This document shows, piece by piece, positions 16,570-24,025 of a stretch of DNA of 42,576 nt. The notes below the pieces were generated by a model. It was not told the DNA's origin and ran no database searches. It saw only the letters and a list, made by a program, of their open reading frames with translations. The stretch's first letter is position 1; every line of letters starts with the position of its first letter. The DNA comes from Caldifarciminota bacterium (GTDB lineage: Bacteria; Hydrothermota; Hydrothermia; LBFQ01). The DNA is taken from the NCBI GenBank assembly GCA_015490465.1, contig WFXS01000056.1:1-42576 (forward strand). The letters run 5' to 3'. A program made the translations under genes and the position numbers.

Positions 16570-16597
16570 ATATCTCGTACCTGTAGGTCCTAAAGAT
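16547..16597 (-). pseudogene. 3' remnant of a third A gene
   Basis: About 50 bases align with the end of A1 and A2 (CTACCTCACGAGATATATCGGGC...CGTAGGTCC) with a small internal deletion, and then similarity stops. Only the last codons and the stop survive. From 16598 to 16724 I see no gene or hairpin, only ordinary sequence leading into the promoter of the next gene. Confidence 0.6.
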
Positions 16598-16724
16598 GCG
16601 GACGTGAAATGCATCTACTGACACCTTACAGAGAAACAGCAGGATCACCCGGAAGCCGTCTATCGCTTCCATCCCGACATCGCTCCACTGGATCGTTCGT
16701 TTTTTGCCTTCATTTTACACCCAT

Positions 16725-16753
16725 TTGATTTTTGACCCGCCAGACTGTACAAT
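16725..16753 (+). promoter_or_regulatory. Sigma-70-like promoter TTGATT-N17-TACAAT of the SBBP gene
   Basis: TTGATT (16725-16730) and TACAAT (16748-16753) are separated by 17 bases. The ATG follows 11 bases later, so the leader would be only a few bases. Confidence 0.6.
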
Positions 16754-16764
16754 AGAGGCGCACC

Positions 16765-18954
16765 ATGAAAAATTTTACAATTTTTTCGCTCTCAGGGCTA
16801 ATAGCCCTCACGTCCGCGGGGATGCCCCTCGCCGGAATGGAGACGGTATTTATTCCGAACGCTGGACAGTACCGTTCCAACGTTCAGTTCGTTTCTTTTC
16901 CGGAAGGTGTATCTTTCAGGACTAACGGCATGGATATAAGGGGTATACGCGTATCCCTTATCGGCAACCGCGACGTATCCCCGAAACCCCTTCACAGGAG
17001 AGAGGCAAGGTTCAACTACTACAGGGGTAAAGATCCCTCCCTGTGGAGGACTGGTCTTCCTTCGTTCGCGTCCCTTAAATACGAGGAGATTTACGAAGGC
17101 GTGGACCTGACGTTCGTGGGTACGGAGGGAAGGATGGAGTTCCACTGGACGGTAAAGCCGGGTGCAGACCCCGGAGACATCCGTATTCACCTGTCGGGGG
17201 GTAAAGCCTCCCTTGAGGACGGGAAGGTGGTGGTCAGAAGGTCCGGAAAGGTGGTTATGGTTATCTCTGAACCCGAGGCCTATCAGGGAGCGGACGAGGT
17301 CCAGGTATCCTACGCCCTATCGGGGGATACCCTATCCTTCGTGGTCGGAGAGTACGACCCCTCCCGCCCGCTGGTCATAGACCCCATGATAAACAACCTC
17401 GCGGCCTCAACCTTTCTCGGTGGCTCCTCCTCTGAGAGGGGTATGGACGTGGTTTCCACCTCCGACGCCGTTTACGTCGTTGGTACGACCTACTCAACGG
17501 ACTTTCCGGGTAACGGTAGCCTGAGCGGGGGTTCGGACGTCTTCGTGGCGAAGTTCTCAAGGGATCTGAACACCCTGCTGTCGGCCACGTACTACGGAGG
17601 AAGCGACTACGACGACGGCTTCGGGATAGCCGTACTCGGAAGTGACGTGTCCATCTGTGGATCCTCCCAATCCTCCAACCTTCCCACACCCGGAGGCGCC
17701 TTTACGACCTACTCCGGGAACGTAGACGGTTTCGTGGCGCAGTTTGATACCAGCCTCGCCCTCGTATCCGCCACCTACCTCGGCGGAAGCCAGTACGACG
17801 TCGCCCGCTCGCTGGCCTTCAACGGGGCTTACGTTTACGTGGTGGGCAGGACCGCATCCCCCAACTTCCCGGTCCAGAACGGGTACGACCTGACCCACAA
17901 CGGTGGCGAGGACATCTTCGTCGCCCGTCTCCTTAACCCCTCCTCCCTCCTGAGCGCCACCTTCATCGGAGGTTCGGACAGCGACTGGGGTATAGATCTG
18001 GCCCTGAACCCCGTATCCATGGACGTGGTGGTAGTGGGATGGACGGCCTCTGCGAACTACCCCACGGTTAACGCCTACAGTACCACGCTCTCAGGAACGA
18101 GAGACGCCGTCGTATCCGTATTGACCGGCGATCTGCTTACCCTCAACTCCTCAACCTACGTCGGCGGTACGAGGGACGACAGGGCGTACGGTGTGGACTT
18201 CGTAAGTGGCAGCGAGGTGATGGTGGTGGGATGGACGAGTTCACCGGACTTCCCCGTAGTGGGCAGTTCAACCGCTCTCAGCGGCGTGGGGGACGCCTTC
18301 GTTTTCAGACTCAACGGGAGTAACCTCGCGTTCTCCCGGTACCTCGGAGGAGCAGATAACGACGTCGCCGGCGACGTCCTTGTAAGGAACCCGGTGGCTC
18401 TGGTGGTCGGGCATACCTCTTCTTCCAACTTCCCCACCCGTCCGGGCGCCTACGACAACACCTTCGGTGGCATGGTTGACGCCTTCGTAACCCGCTTCAA
18501 CCTCACGACGGATTCCCTTGAGGAGTCCACCTACCTCGGTGGAGCCAACGACGACGAGGCCTTTGCCGTGGGCCTTTACGGAGATTCCACCTACGTGGTC
18601 GGTGTGACCGGTTCTCCCTCCTTCCCCGCCAACGCCTACGATACTACCCTCGGAGGGGTATCGGACGCCTTCGTGTCCCTATTTGATCAGGCCGTGGCCA
18701 CGGCGGTAGAGGAGAGGGAAAACGTTCGCAGTTCGTTTGAGGCGTACAGGGATAGACTCGTGGTTTTCTTAAGGGAAGCTTCGTACGTGGGTGTGGACGT
18801 CTACACCTATAACGGGCGGCGCGTGGGATCGGTCTCGGCCGGTTTCCTTCCGAAGGGCCAGCATACCGTTGCTCTGCCCGACCTTCCGAAGGGCAGGTAC
18901 GTCCTGAAGGTCCGGATGGGAAGGGAGGTAAGGACGTTAAAGGTGGTCAGGTAA
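16765..18954 (+). CDS. Secreted seven-repeat SBBP beta-propeller protein with sorting tail
   Basis: This 729-residue exoprotein has an ordinary signal peptide (MKNFTIFSLSGLIALTSAG), an N-terminal domain of the type found before SBBP repeats (NAGQYRSNVQFVSFPEGVSF, then GVDLTFVGTEGRMEFHWTVKPGADPGDI, given here in two pieces), and seven SBBP repeats, each starting with a variant of STYLGGSxxDxxxxV: STFLGGSSSERG, ATYYGGSDYDDG, ATYLGGSQYDVA, ATFIGGSDSDWG, STYVGGTRDDRA, SRYLGGADNDVA and STYLGGANDDEA. Seven repeats would close one seven-bladed propeller. The tail ends LPKGRYVLKVRMG...KVVR. It has its own promoter and a strong terminator. Ligand unknown. Confidence 0.9.
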   Translation: MKNFTIFSLSGLIALTSAGMPLAGMETVFIPNAGQYRSNVQFVSFPEGVSFRTNGMDIRGIRVSLIGNRDVSPKPLHRREARFNYYRGKDPSLWRTGLPSFASLKYEEIYEGVDLTFVGTEGRMEFHWTVKPGADPGDIRIHLSGGKASLEDGKVVVRRSGKVVMVISEPEAYQGADEVQVSYALSGDTLSFVVGEYDPSRPLVIDPMINNLAASTFLGGSSSERGMDVVSTSDAVYVVGTTYSTDFPGNGSLSGGSDVFVAKFSRDLNTLLSATYYGGSDYDDGFGIAVLGSDVSICGSSQSSNLPTPGGAFTTYSGNVDGFVAQFDTSLALVSATYLGGSQYDVARSLAFNGAYVYVVGRTASPNFPVQNGYDLTHNGGEDIFVARLLNPSSLLSATFIGGSDSDWGIDLALNPVSMDVVVVGWTASANYPTVNAYSTTLSGTRDAVVSVLTGDLLTLNSSTYVGGTRDDRAYGVDFVSGSEVMVVGWTSSPDFPVVGSSTALSGVGDAFVFRLNGSNLAFSRYLGGADNDVAGDVLVRNPVALVVGHTSSSNFPTRPGAYDNTFGGMVDAFVTRFNLTTDSLEESTYLGGANDDEAFAVGLYGDSTYVVGVTGSPSFPANAYDTTLGGVSDAFVSLFDQAVATAVEERENVRSSFEAYRDRLVVFLREASYVGVDVYTYNGRRVGSVSAGFLPKGQHTVALPDLPKGRYVLKVRMGREVRTLKVVR

Positions 18955-18972
18955 AACTCGTCCGACTGACGA

Positions 18973-18994
18973 ATGGGGGGCGTACGCCCCCCAT
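18973..18994. terminator. Perfect palindromic G6/C6 hairpin between convergent genes
   Basis: ATGGGGGGCGTACGCCCCCCAT is a perfect 22-bp inverted repeat, followed on the plus strand by CTTTTATC. It lies 18 bases after the SBBP gene and 3 bases from the stop of the minus-strand epimerase gene, so it probably serves both. Confidence 0.85.
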
Positions 18995-18997
18995 CTT

Positions 18998-19450
18998 TTA
19001 TCTGTCCTTCCGGCTCCAGTCGTAGGGGATATCCCCGTGGGCCGGCCTCCTCAACTCGTCCGGATTTTCGTGGTTGTAGGGCCGGGTTATGACGTTTATA
19101 ACTATGGCCTCGTACTCTCCGACGTTCTTGAAACCGTGCCACACGAGGGGGGGGATCTTCACCAGTATGGGGTTGTGGATTCCAATATAGAACTCGTTTA
19201 TCTCCCCGCGGGTGGGACTGTCCTCCCTGTCGTCGTAAAGGACGAGCTTTATCATCCCGTGGACGCAGGTTATGAAGTCGGTCTGAAGTCTGTGGGCGTG
19301 CCAGGCCTTCACAACACCGGGGTAGGCCGTGGTAAAGTAGACCTGCCCGAAGCCCTCGTAAATGGGGTCGTCCACCCTCAGGATCTCCGCCAGCCTTCCC
19401 CTGTCGTCGGGTATGACCTTAAGCCTCTTTACTTCCACTCCCCTTATCAT
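18998..19450 (-). CDS. dTDP-4-dehydrorhamnose 3,5-epimerase-like cupin protein
   Basis: This 150-residue cupin is related to RmlC: KAWHAHRLQTDFITCVHG in place of RGLHYQ...G, DDREDSPTRGE, ILVKIPPLVWHGFKN (the P..HGF segment) and RPYNHENPDELRRPAHGDIPYDW at the end. RmlC enzymes epimerise C3 and C5 of a dTDP-keto sugar. No other rhamnose genes are present, and the neighbouring YfhO-like membrane protein suggests a role in cell-surface glycans. The gene overlaps the 84-residue membrane protein gene by 32 bases at its 5' end. GTG 19438 is an alternative start. Length is somewhat shorter than typical RmlC. Confidence 0.8.
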   Translation of the reverse strand: MIRGVEVKRLKVIPDDRGRLAEILRVDDPIYEGFGQVYFTTAYPGVVKAWHAHRLQTDFITCVHGMIKLVLYDDREDSPTRGEINEFYIGIHNPILVKIPPLVWHGFKNVGEYEAIVINVITRPYNHENPDELRRPAHGDIPYDWSRKDR

Positions 19451-19673
19451 GATCCTTCCGCAGGAATATCAACCATCCGAGAATCCCCCCAAGGAGGGCC
19501 ACACCGAAGGATGCGAGGACGTAGTTATCCGGGTACTTGAAGGCTCCCATGAGTCCGGCCGTAAAGGATGCGAGGGCGATAAGCGTCCAGGCCCTTATCC
19601 TCTCAGGGTAGAGCAGGTAAAGGAAGATGCTCAGGAAAAAGAGGCCGAAGAAGAAGAAGCTGAGCTGGTTCAT
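19419..19673 (-). CDS. Small membrane protein, 84 residues, unknown
   Basis: It has three predicted hydrophobic segments (about 4-22, 29-46 and 51-70) and a charged tail RKDHDKGSGSKEA. I do not recognise a family. It overlaps the preceding YfhO-like gene by four bases (ATGA) and the epimerase gene by 32 bases, so translation of all three is probably coupled. A helper role for the large membrane protein is only a guess from position. Confidence 0.7.
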   Translation of the reverse strand: MNQLSFFFFGLFFLSIFLYLLYPERIRAWTLIALASFTAGLMGAFKYPDNYVLASFGVALLGGILGWLIFLRKDHDKGSGSKEA

Positions 19674-21880
19674 TCCCTTAACCGCCTCCTGTAGAGCGAA
19701 CCTACACCCACGACCGCGACCACGACGGCGAAGCCGAGGGCGTACAGGATGAGGGAGATCCTCTCAATCGGGCTGATGTACCGGAATACGACCTCGTGTT
19801 TACCCGGTCTTACCGTAAAGGCCATGAACGTACCCCTGTACCTCTCAACCTTCACCTCCTTACCGTCCACGTAGGCGTGCCAGTGGGGGTACCAGTTCTC
19901 CGTCAGGACGAAGGTACACTTTGCGGGAACGTCTATCTCCGCCCTGTAATAGCCGTTTACGTAGTCGTAGTCTTTGACTCTGGCCGGGACGATAGAATCC
20001 TCGCACTGGGCGTAGAAGCGGGGGAAGTGGTCGGGGTTGAACAGTACAGATATCCTGCCGTCGTTGTAGACCTCCTCGTACTTTGACAGGTAAGAGGCGA
20101 ACCCCTTCAATACGGGGTCGTCCCTCCTTTCCGCCTCCGCACGGGCGGCTTCCTTTATTCCCGGAGGGGCGAGGATGTACTTCGTGTTGATGGTGTCAAG
20201 GATCTGAAAGTGTCTTACGAGCCTCTCGCAGTTGAAGGGGTTGAACATGAGGGCCTTACACCCGAGGTACTCCTGATAGGACTGCATCTGCTGACCGTGA
20301 TGTCCCCCTACGAAATGGACGCCGAACAGGGCGAGGTAGTTGTCCTCAGGCCTGTAACCGAAGTCCAAGATCCGGTATATACCCGGATGTTCCTGAAAGT
20401 ATCGGGCTATATCGTCCGGCGCGAAGCGCTCCGTCTCGTTTATGGGCTGGATGAACCTGCCCTTAAGGAGGAAGCTCTCACCGTACCCGAGGAGGGCGAC
20501 CACGAGGGCGGCCGTGGTGAGCTTCAGGTTGGGGTTCTTCAGCACAGCCCAGATGAGGAGCCATATACCGAGAGTCCTTATGAGGGCGAACATCCTGTCC
20601 CCGGACGTTGCGGCGAATATCTCGTCTATCCGCGGATTGTAGGAGAAGGAACCGGATTTGAGGGCGAGGGAGGAACCGGCGAGAAGCACCAGACCCGCTA
20701 CTATCAGTCCCCCTATCAGGACCTTCGGCATGATCCTCTTCGCCTCCTCAAGGTGGAGTAAGGCGAAGCCGGAGAGGGCGAGGGCGACGAATCCGAGGGG
20801 TATGGCGGCCATAGACTGCGCCCTGAAGAGCTTGAGGCCGGGCAGGATGGCGTGGAATAGGTGGAAGAGGATGTTCACCTTGGCCGTCATGAAGGTCATA
20901 AGGAGAAAGGCCGATATAAGCAGGGCTATCACCCTCCAGCGGCGGTATGCAACCAATCCCCCGACTATGGCCAGAAAGCCGAGGGCAGCACCAAGGTACT
21001 CCGTGTTTATTTTGAAGGGGTTGGAACCCCAGTAGGTCTCAAAGGCCCCGGAGTAAAGGCCGAAGAAGACCGAGACGAAGTCCGCCCAGTCAAGGGACCA
21101 GGTCTTTGAGAAGGAGAGGCTCTTCGTCTCCCCTCTGACGGAGAAACCGGTTATGTACTCGTATTGGGGAAAGAGAAAGGGCGCCCCTATCATCAGGGCG
21201 ATCACGACGGCAAAGATCCCGAGGAGCAGAACCTTCGCCGCATGCCTGTAGTTCCCCTTCCTGACCTCAACGATAAGGTAGGTCATACCGTAAATTATCG
21301 CAATTACACCTACGTAGTAAACTATCTGGGCGTGGTGGGCGACTATAATCAGTCCGCCGAATAACCCCAGAAGGGCAGCGTAAACGAGACTTCCCCGCAG
21401 GGTTCCCTCTAACGCCCAGAATACGGCCGGTATGTAGGCGGCTATCACCATCTTGGCTATGTGGCCGCTGTACACCATGCTCGTCCAGAACAATCCGAAG
21501 GCGTAGAGGGTGGCCAGCGCCCCGGACCACTCCGTTTTGAGGCCTATACGCCGCAGGTAGAGGTAGGAGAAGGTAAAACCTATCAGAGAGTGGAGGAAAA
21601 GGGTAAAGGCCGCAGCATGGCCGGGGGTCGTGAGCATGCGGAGGAGCTGGTTTATGGGATAGAAGCTGTCGGCGTGAGGCGCCCCCCAGAAGGGAAGACC
21701 CCCGAATACGAAAGGCTCCCACTCCGGCGGAGGGAACTTCATTGAGGCGAGTTTCCAGAAGGGGTAGGAGGAGGTCAGAAAGTCCGTCATAACGAAGGTG
21801 TGACCCGGAACCCATCCCGGATAGAAGTACACCAGGGAAAGGGCGAACACGAGGGCAAACCACTTCCAGAACCTGTCCAT
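19670..21880 (-). CDS. YfhO-family membrane glycosyltransferase-like protein
   Basis: This 736-residue protein has about a dozen transmembrane segments in the first 480 residues, then a soluble region of some 220 residues and a last helix near 708-728. Features shared with YfhO/GT-C-type proteins are YFYPGWVPGHTFVMTDF after helix 1, the loop with PFVFGGLPFWGAPHADSFYP, and a C-terminal beta domain with VLTENWYPHWHAYVDGKEV...YRGTFMAFTVRPGKHEVVFRY (two pieces). YfhO proteins glycosylate surface polymers in Gram-positives; here the substrate is unknown. TAGAAT eight bases upstream overlaps the stop of the PASTA gene. Confidence 0.82.
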   Translation of the reverse strand: MDRFWKWFALVFALSLVYFYPGWVPGHTFVMTDFLTSSYPFWKLASMKFPPPEWEPFVFGGLPFWGAPHADSFYPINQLLRMLTTPGHAAAFTLFLHSLIGFTFSYLYLRRIGLKTEWSGALATLYAFGLFWTSMVYSGHIAKMVIAAYIPAVFWALEGTLRGSLVYAALLGLFGGLIIVAHHAQIVYYVGVIAIIYGMTYLIVEVRKGNYRHAAKVLLLGIFAVVIALMIGAPFLFPQYEYITGFSVRGETKSLSFSKTWSLDWADFVSVFFGLYSGAFETYWGSNPFKINTEYLGAALGFLAIVGGLVAYRRWRVIALLISAFLLMTFMTAKVNILFHLFHAILPGLKLFRAQSMAAIPLGFVALALSGFALLHLEEAKRIMPKVLIGGLIVAGLVLLAGSSLALKSGSFSYNPRIDEIFAATSGDRMFALIRTLGIWLLIWAVLKNPNLKLTTAALVVALLGYGESFLLKGRFIQPINETERFAPDDIARYFQEHPGIYRILDFGYRPEDNYLALFGVHFVGGHHGQQMQSYQEYLGCKALMFNPFNCERLVRHFQILDTINTKYILAPPGIKEAARAEAERRDDPVLKGFASYLSKYEEVYNDGRISVLFNPDHFPRFYAQCEDSIVPARVKDYDYVNGYYRAEIDVPAKCTFVLTENWYPHWHAYVDGKEVKVERYRGTFMAFTVRPGKHEVVFRYISPIERISLILYALGFAVVVAVVGVGSLYRRRLRE

Positions 21881-21888
21881 TGGGGGAA

Positions 21889-21894
21889 ATTCTA
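21889..21894 (-). promoter_or_regulatory. -10 hexamer TAGAAT of the YfhO-like gene
   Basis: TAGAAT ends 8 bases before the ATG at 21880. Its first three bases are the TAG stop of the PASTA gene. Confidence 0.5.
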
Positions 21895-22473
21895 AGGGGG
21901 GGTGGTATCGGACTCCGTCGTATCCGGCCCGAACAGTACGGAATCCGGAGGCTCCTCGCTGTAGTAGAGGGTTACGGTGCTACCTATCGGGACGGACGAT
22001 CCGGGCGGGGGGTACATCCTCATAACGTATCCGGGTTCCTCGTCCATGGTATAGAGAGGCTCAACCTTGACGTTAAAACCGACGTCTTCCAGAGATCTAA
22101 CGGCCTCCTCAAGGGCCATGCCCACCAGGTCCGGCACCGTTTTATTCTTCGCCCCAGCCGAAACCGTAAGGTAAACCGTACGCCCCCTCTTTACGGTGGT
22201 CCCGGGGGGAGGCTCCTGACCTATAACCGTACCGGCGGGGGCGTTCAGGCTGGGTACCGTCGTATCCACGATGGCCTTGAGGCCCTTCTCACGGGCAACG
22301 GCCCTCGCCTTCTCAACGTCCATCCTGACCAACTGCGGAACCGTCGTGGTATCCCACCTCCTCTGAATAACGGGCATGAGAACCCCGAGGAGGAGGTCAA
22401 GGGCGAAGTACCAGATTACGACCCATATCCCTACGTACACAAGGAACCTTACTGCCGCGAAGAGTCTGCCCAT
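21892..22473 (-). CDS. Membrane-anchored protein with two PASTA domains
   Basis: This 193-residue protein has an N-terminal transmembrane helix (about 8-34) followed by two extracytoplasmic PASTA repeats: VPQLVRMDVEKARAVAREKG...VIGQEPPPGTTVKRG and VPDLVGMALEEAVRSLEDVG...RMYPPPGSSVPIG. The tail is Asp/Thr/Pro-rich. PASTA domains bind peptidoglycan fragments or beta-lactams and usually sit on Ser/Thr kinases or penicillin-binding proteins, but no catalytic domain is attached here. It starts at TAATG, overlapping the stop of the cobalamin-binding gene, so the two are cotranslated although their functions look unrelated. Confidence 0.88.
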   Translation of the reverse strand: MGRLFAAVRFLVYVGIWVVIWYFALDLLLGVLMPVIQRRWDTTTVPQLVRMDVEKARAVAREKGLKAIVDTTVPSLNAPAGTVIGQEPPPGTTVKRGRTVYLTVSAGAKNKTVPDLVGMALEEAVRSLEDVGFNVKVEPLYTMDEEPGYVMRMYPPPGSSVPIGSTVTLYYSEEPPDSVLFGPDTTESDTTPP

Positions 22474-22901
22474 TACGAGGCCTTCTTCTTAAGACGGTTC
22501 TCCTCGTACCACCTGTTCAGGTAGTCTATTATCTCCTGCAGGGGCGCTCCCGGGCCGAAGATCTTCCCCACCCCCATCTCCTCCAGCTTGCGGGCATCCT
22601 CGTCGGGGATTATGCCCCCGCCGAAGAGGAGGACGTCGTCCATCCCCTTCTCCTTCATAAGCCGGAGTATCTTCGGGAAGTAGGTCATGTGGGCGCCGGA
22701 GAGTATGGAGATGCCTATGGCGTCCACGTCCTCCTGAAGGGCCATGTTGACCACGTTCTCGGCCGTCTGATGGAGACCCGTATATACCACCTCCATCCCC
22801 GCGTCCCTCAGCGCCCTCACTATGATCTTGGCCCCCCTGTCGTGTCCGTCAAGGCCCACCTTGGCTATAAGGACTTTTATGGGTTTTTCCCTTTCGGCCA
22901 T
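22473..22901 (-). CDS. Methylmalonyl-CoA mutase C-terminal (cobalamin-binding) subunit
   Basis: This 142-residue protein is a stand-alone B12-binding domain: [16 protein letters not shown] contains the DxHxxG motif (Asp18, His20, Gly23) that supplies the lower axial histidine to cobalamin, followed by [22 protein letters not shown] and [20 protein letters not shown]. It should be the small subunit of a two-part acyl-CoA mutase. The large catalytic subunit is not in the window. I start it at ATG 22901, where TAAAAT lies eight bases upstream, instead of 22967 in the ORF track. It diverges from the gene at 22976. Confidence 0.9.
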   Translation of the reverse strand: MAEREKPIKVLIAKVGLDGHDRGAKIIVRALRDAGMEVVYTGLHQTAENVVNMALQEDVDAIGISILSGAHMTYFPKILRLMKEKGMDDVLLFGGGIIPDEDARKLEEMGVGKIFGPGAPLQEIIDYLNRWYEENRLKKKAS

Positions 22902-22909
22902 GTCTAAAC

Positions 22910-22937
22910 ATTTTAAGGTAGACGTACAACTTGCAAA
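22910..22937 (-). promoter_or_regulatory. Promoter TTTGCA-N16-TAAAAT of the cobalamin-binding subunit gene
   Basis: TAAAAT (22910-22915) ends 8 bases before the ATG at 22901. TTTGCA (22932-22937) is 16 bases upstream and overlaps the -35 of the divergent gene. Confidence 0.55.
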
Positions 22938-22960
22938 GGCGGGGGATTCTGCCGTATAAT
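22931..22960 (+). promoter_or_regulatory. Promoter TTGCAA-N18-TATAAT of the 349-residue protein gene
   Basis: TTGCAA and TATAAT are separated by 18 bases. The start codon follows 15 bases later, the longest leader among the promoters noted here. Confidence 0.6.
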
Positions 22961-22975
22961 ATCGCACGTTAAATC

Positions 22976-24025
22976 ATGGTTTATAAAGATAAAGGCAAAA
23001 ATTATGGGGCTGTTTTTTCTGTGGATAGGAATTTTAGCGGACTCGTGGTGTACAGGAGAAAGGTCCTTGAGGATCCCGTACTATCGGCCTATTACGTGAG
23101 GGGGAAACCCGTATACGCGGACAGCTTCCTCATAAAGGAGATGTGGTGGGAGGGGCTTCTGAGTAAGGAGGAGGTTGACAACAACCTTTTCGGAGACGTG
23201 TTCGGCTACGCGGCGAAGAAGTACGGTAAGAGGTACGTTGAGCATCTCGTACGTAAATCCGAGGATCTCATAAACCGCACCGTCCAGATCATACAGGACT
23301 TCGGATGGGAGGTGGATGCGGAACCCTATCCATCTACGCCCGAAGAGGTGGAGAGGATGTTCCACCTCGGGGTTTATAGGAGAGAGAAGAGTCCGGAGGA
23401 TATAAGGATCAACCTGAACGCCCTCGGGTTTCCGATCTTTTACGTCCCTGGATACGAAGAGAGTAAGAACGCCCGCGTATTCTTCAGTACCCTGGAGGGT
23501 ACGAAACGTCCCGTGAGGTGGATCATGGAGAAAGTGGGAGAACTTGAAGGTTCCGTCATGTTCGTCCTTCCCCTCTTTATACTGGGATATCTGAACCTGA
23601 ATAAGGGACGGGCATGGATCGTAACGAAGGACATAAGGAAGGGAGTCCTCGCCCTTAAGTACGCCTCACCTCTCAAGGGGACACCGGGAGAGCTGCTAAA
23701 AGAGGTGGAAAAGGCACGATGCTGCCGGTACGTCGTATGGAACGCCGGGGACGGGAAGATAGCCCTGTATGATAAGGGAAGGATAAACCTGATGGCCGCC
23801 GACGAGGTAATCGGAGTCGTGGAAGATTACCTCCGATCCTACAACAGGCTCCTGACGGACGTATTCAACCGTATATCTTCCCATACCCCTCCGCGGATGC
23901 GGAAGATGCTGATCCACCAGATAGCCGAGAGGAACCCCTATATCGGGGACTTCGTGAGGGAGGTATCCTCACGTTTTGGTATAAATTTTGACCATGGTGA
24001 GATTAAACCTAAAAAACAGTCTTGA
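22976..24025 (+). CDS. Unknown 349-residue protein, probably cytosolic
   Basis: I do not recognise this protein. It has no signal peptide and no convincing membrane segment; one hydrophobic stretch (VMFVLPLFILGYL) is likely a buried strand-helix. It is rich in Lys, Arg and Glu. The middle contains an alternating hydrophobic pattern (YVVWNAGDGKIALYDKGRINLMA), and the C-terminal 80 residues look helical and basic, ending EIKPKKQS. It overlaps the V4R gene by 32 bases, so the two genes may work together even though the second has its own -10 hexamer. Confidence 0.8.
   Translation: MVYKDKGKNYGAVFSVDRNFSGLVVYRRKVLEDPVLSAYYVRGKPVYADSFLIKEMWWEGLLSKEEVDNNLFGDVFGYAAKKYGKRYVEHLVRKSEDLINRTVQIIQDFGWEVDAEPYPSTPEEVERMFHLGVYRREKSPEDIRINLNALGFPIFYVPGYEESKNARVFFSTLEGTKRPVRWIMEKVGELEGSVMFVLPLFILGYLNLNKGRAWIVTKDIRKGVLALKYASPLKGTPGELLKEVEKARCCRYVVWNAGDGKIALYDKGRINLMAADEVIGVVEDYLRSYNRLLTDVFNRISSHTPPRMRKMLIHQIAERNPYIGDFVREVSSRFGINFDHGEIKPKKQS
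23980..23985 (+). promoter_or_regulatory. -10 hexamer TATAAA of the V4R gene
   Basis: TATAAA ends 8 bases before the ATG at 23994 and lies inside the 3' end of the preceding gene. Confidence 0.45.

Noticed and set aside
18973-18994. Perfect 22-bp palindrome as an attachment site or regulator operator
   Set aside because: It sits between two convergent stop codons and matches two other hairpins at gene ends, so a terminator explains it.
22902-22967. 22-residue extension of the cobalamin-binding protein
   Set aside because: The extension covers the promoter region, is not similar to the family, and ATG 22901 gives the normal N terminus of the domain.
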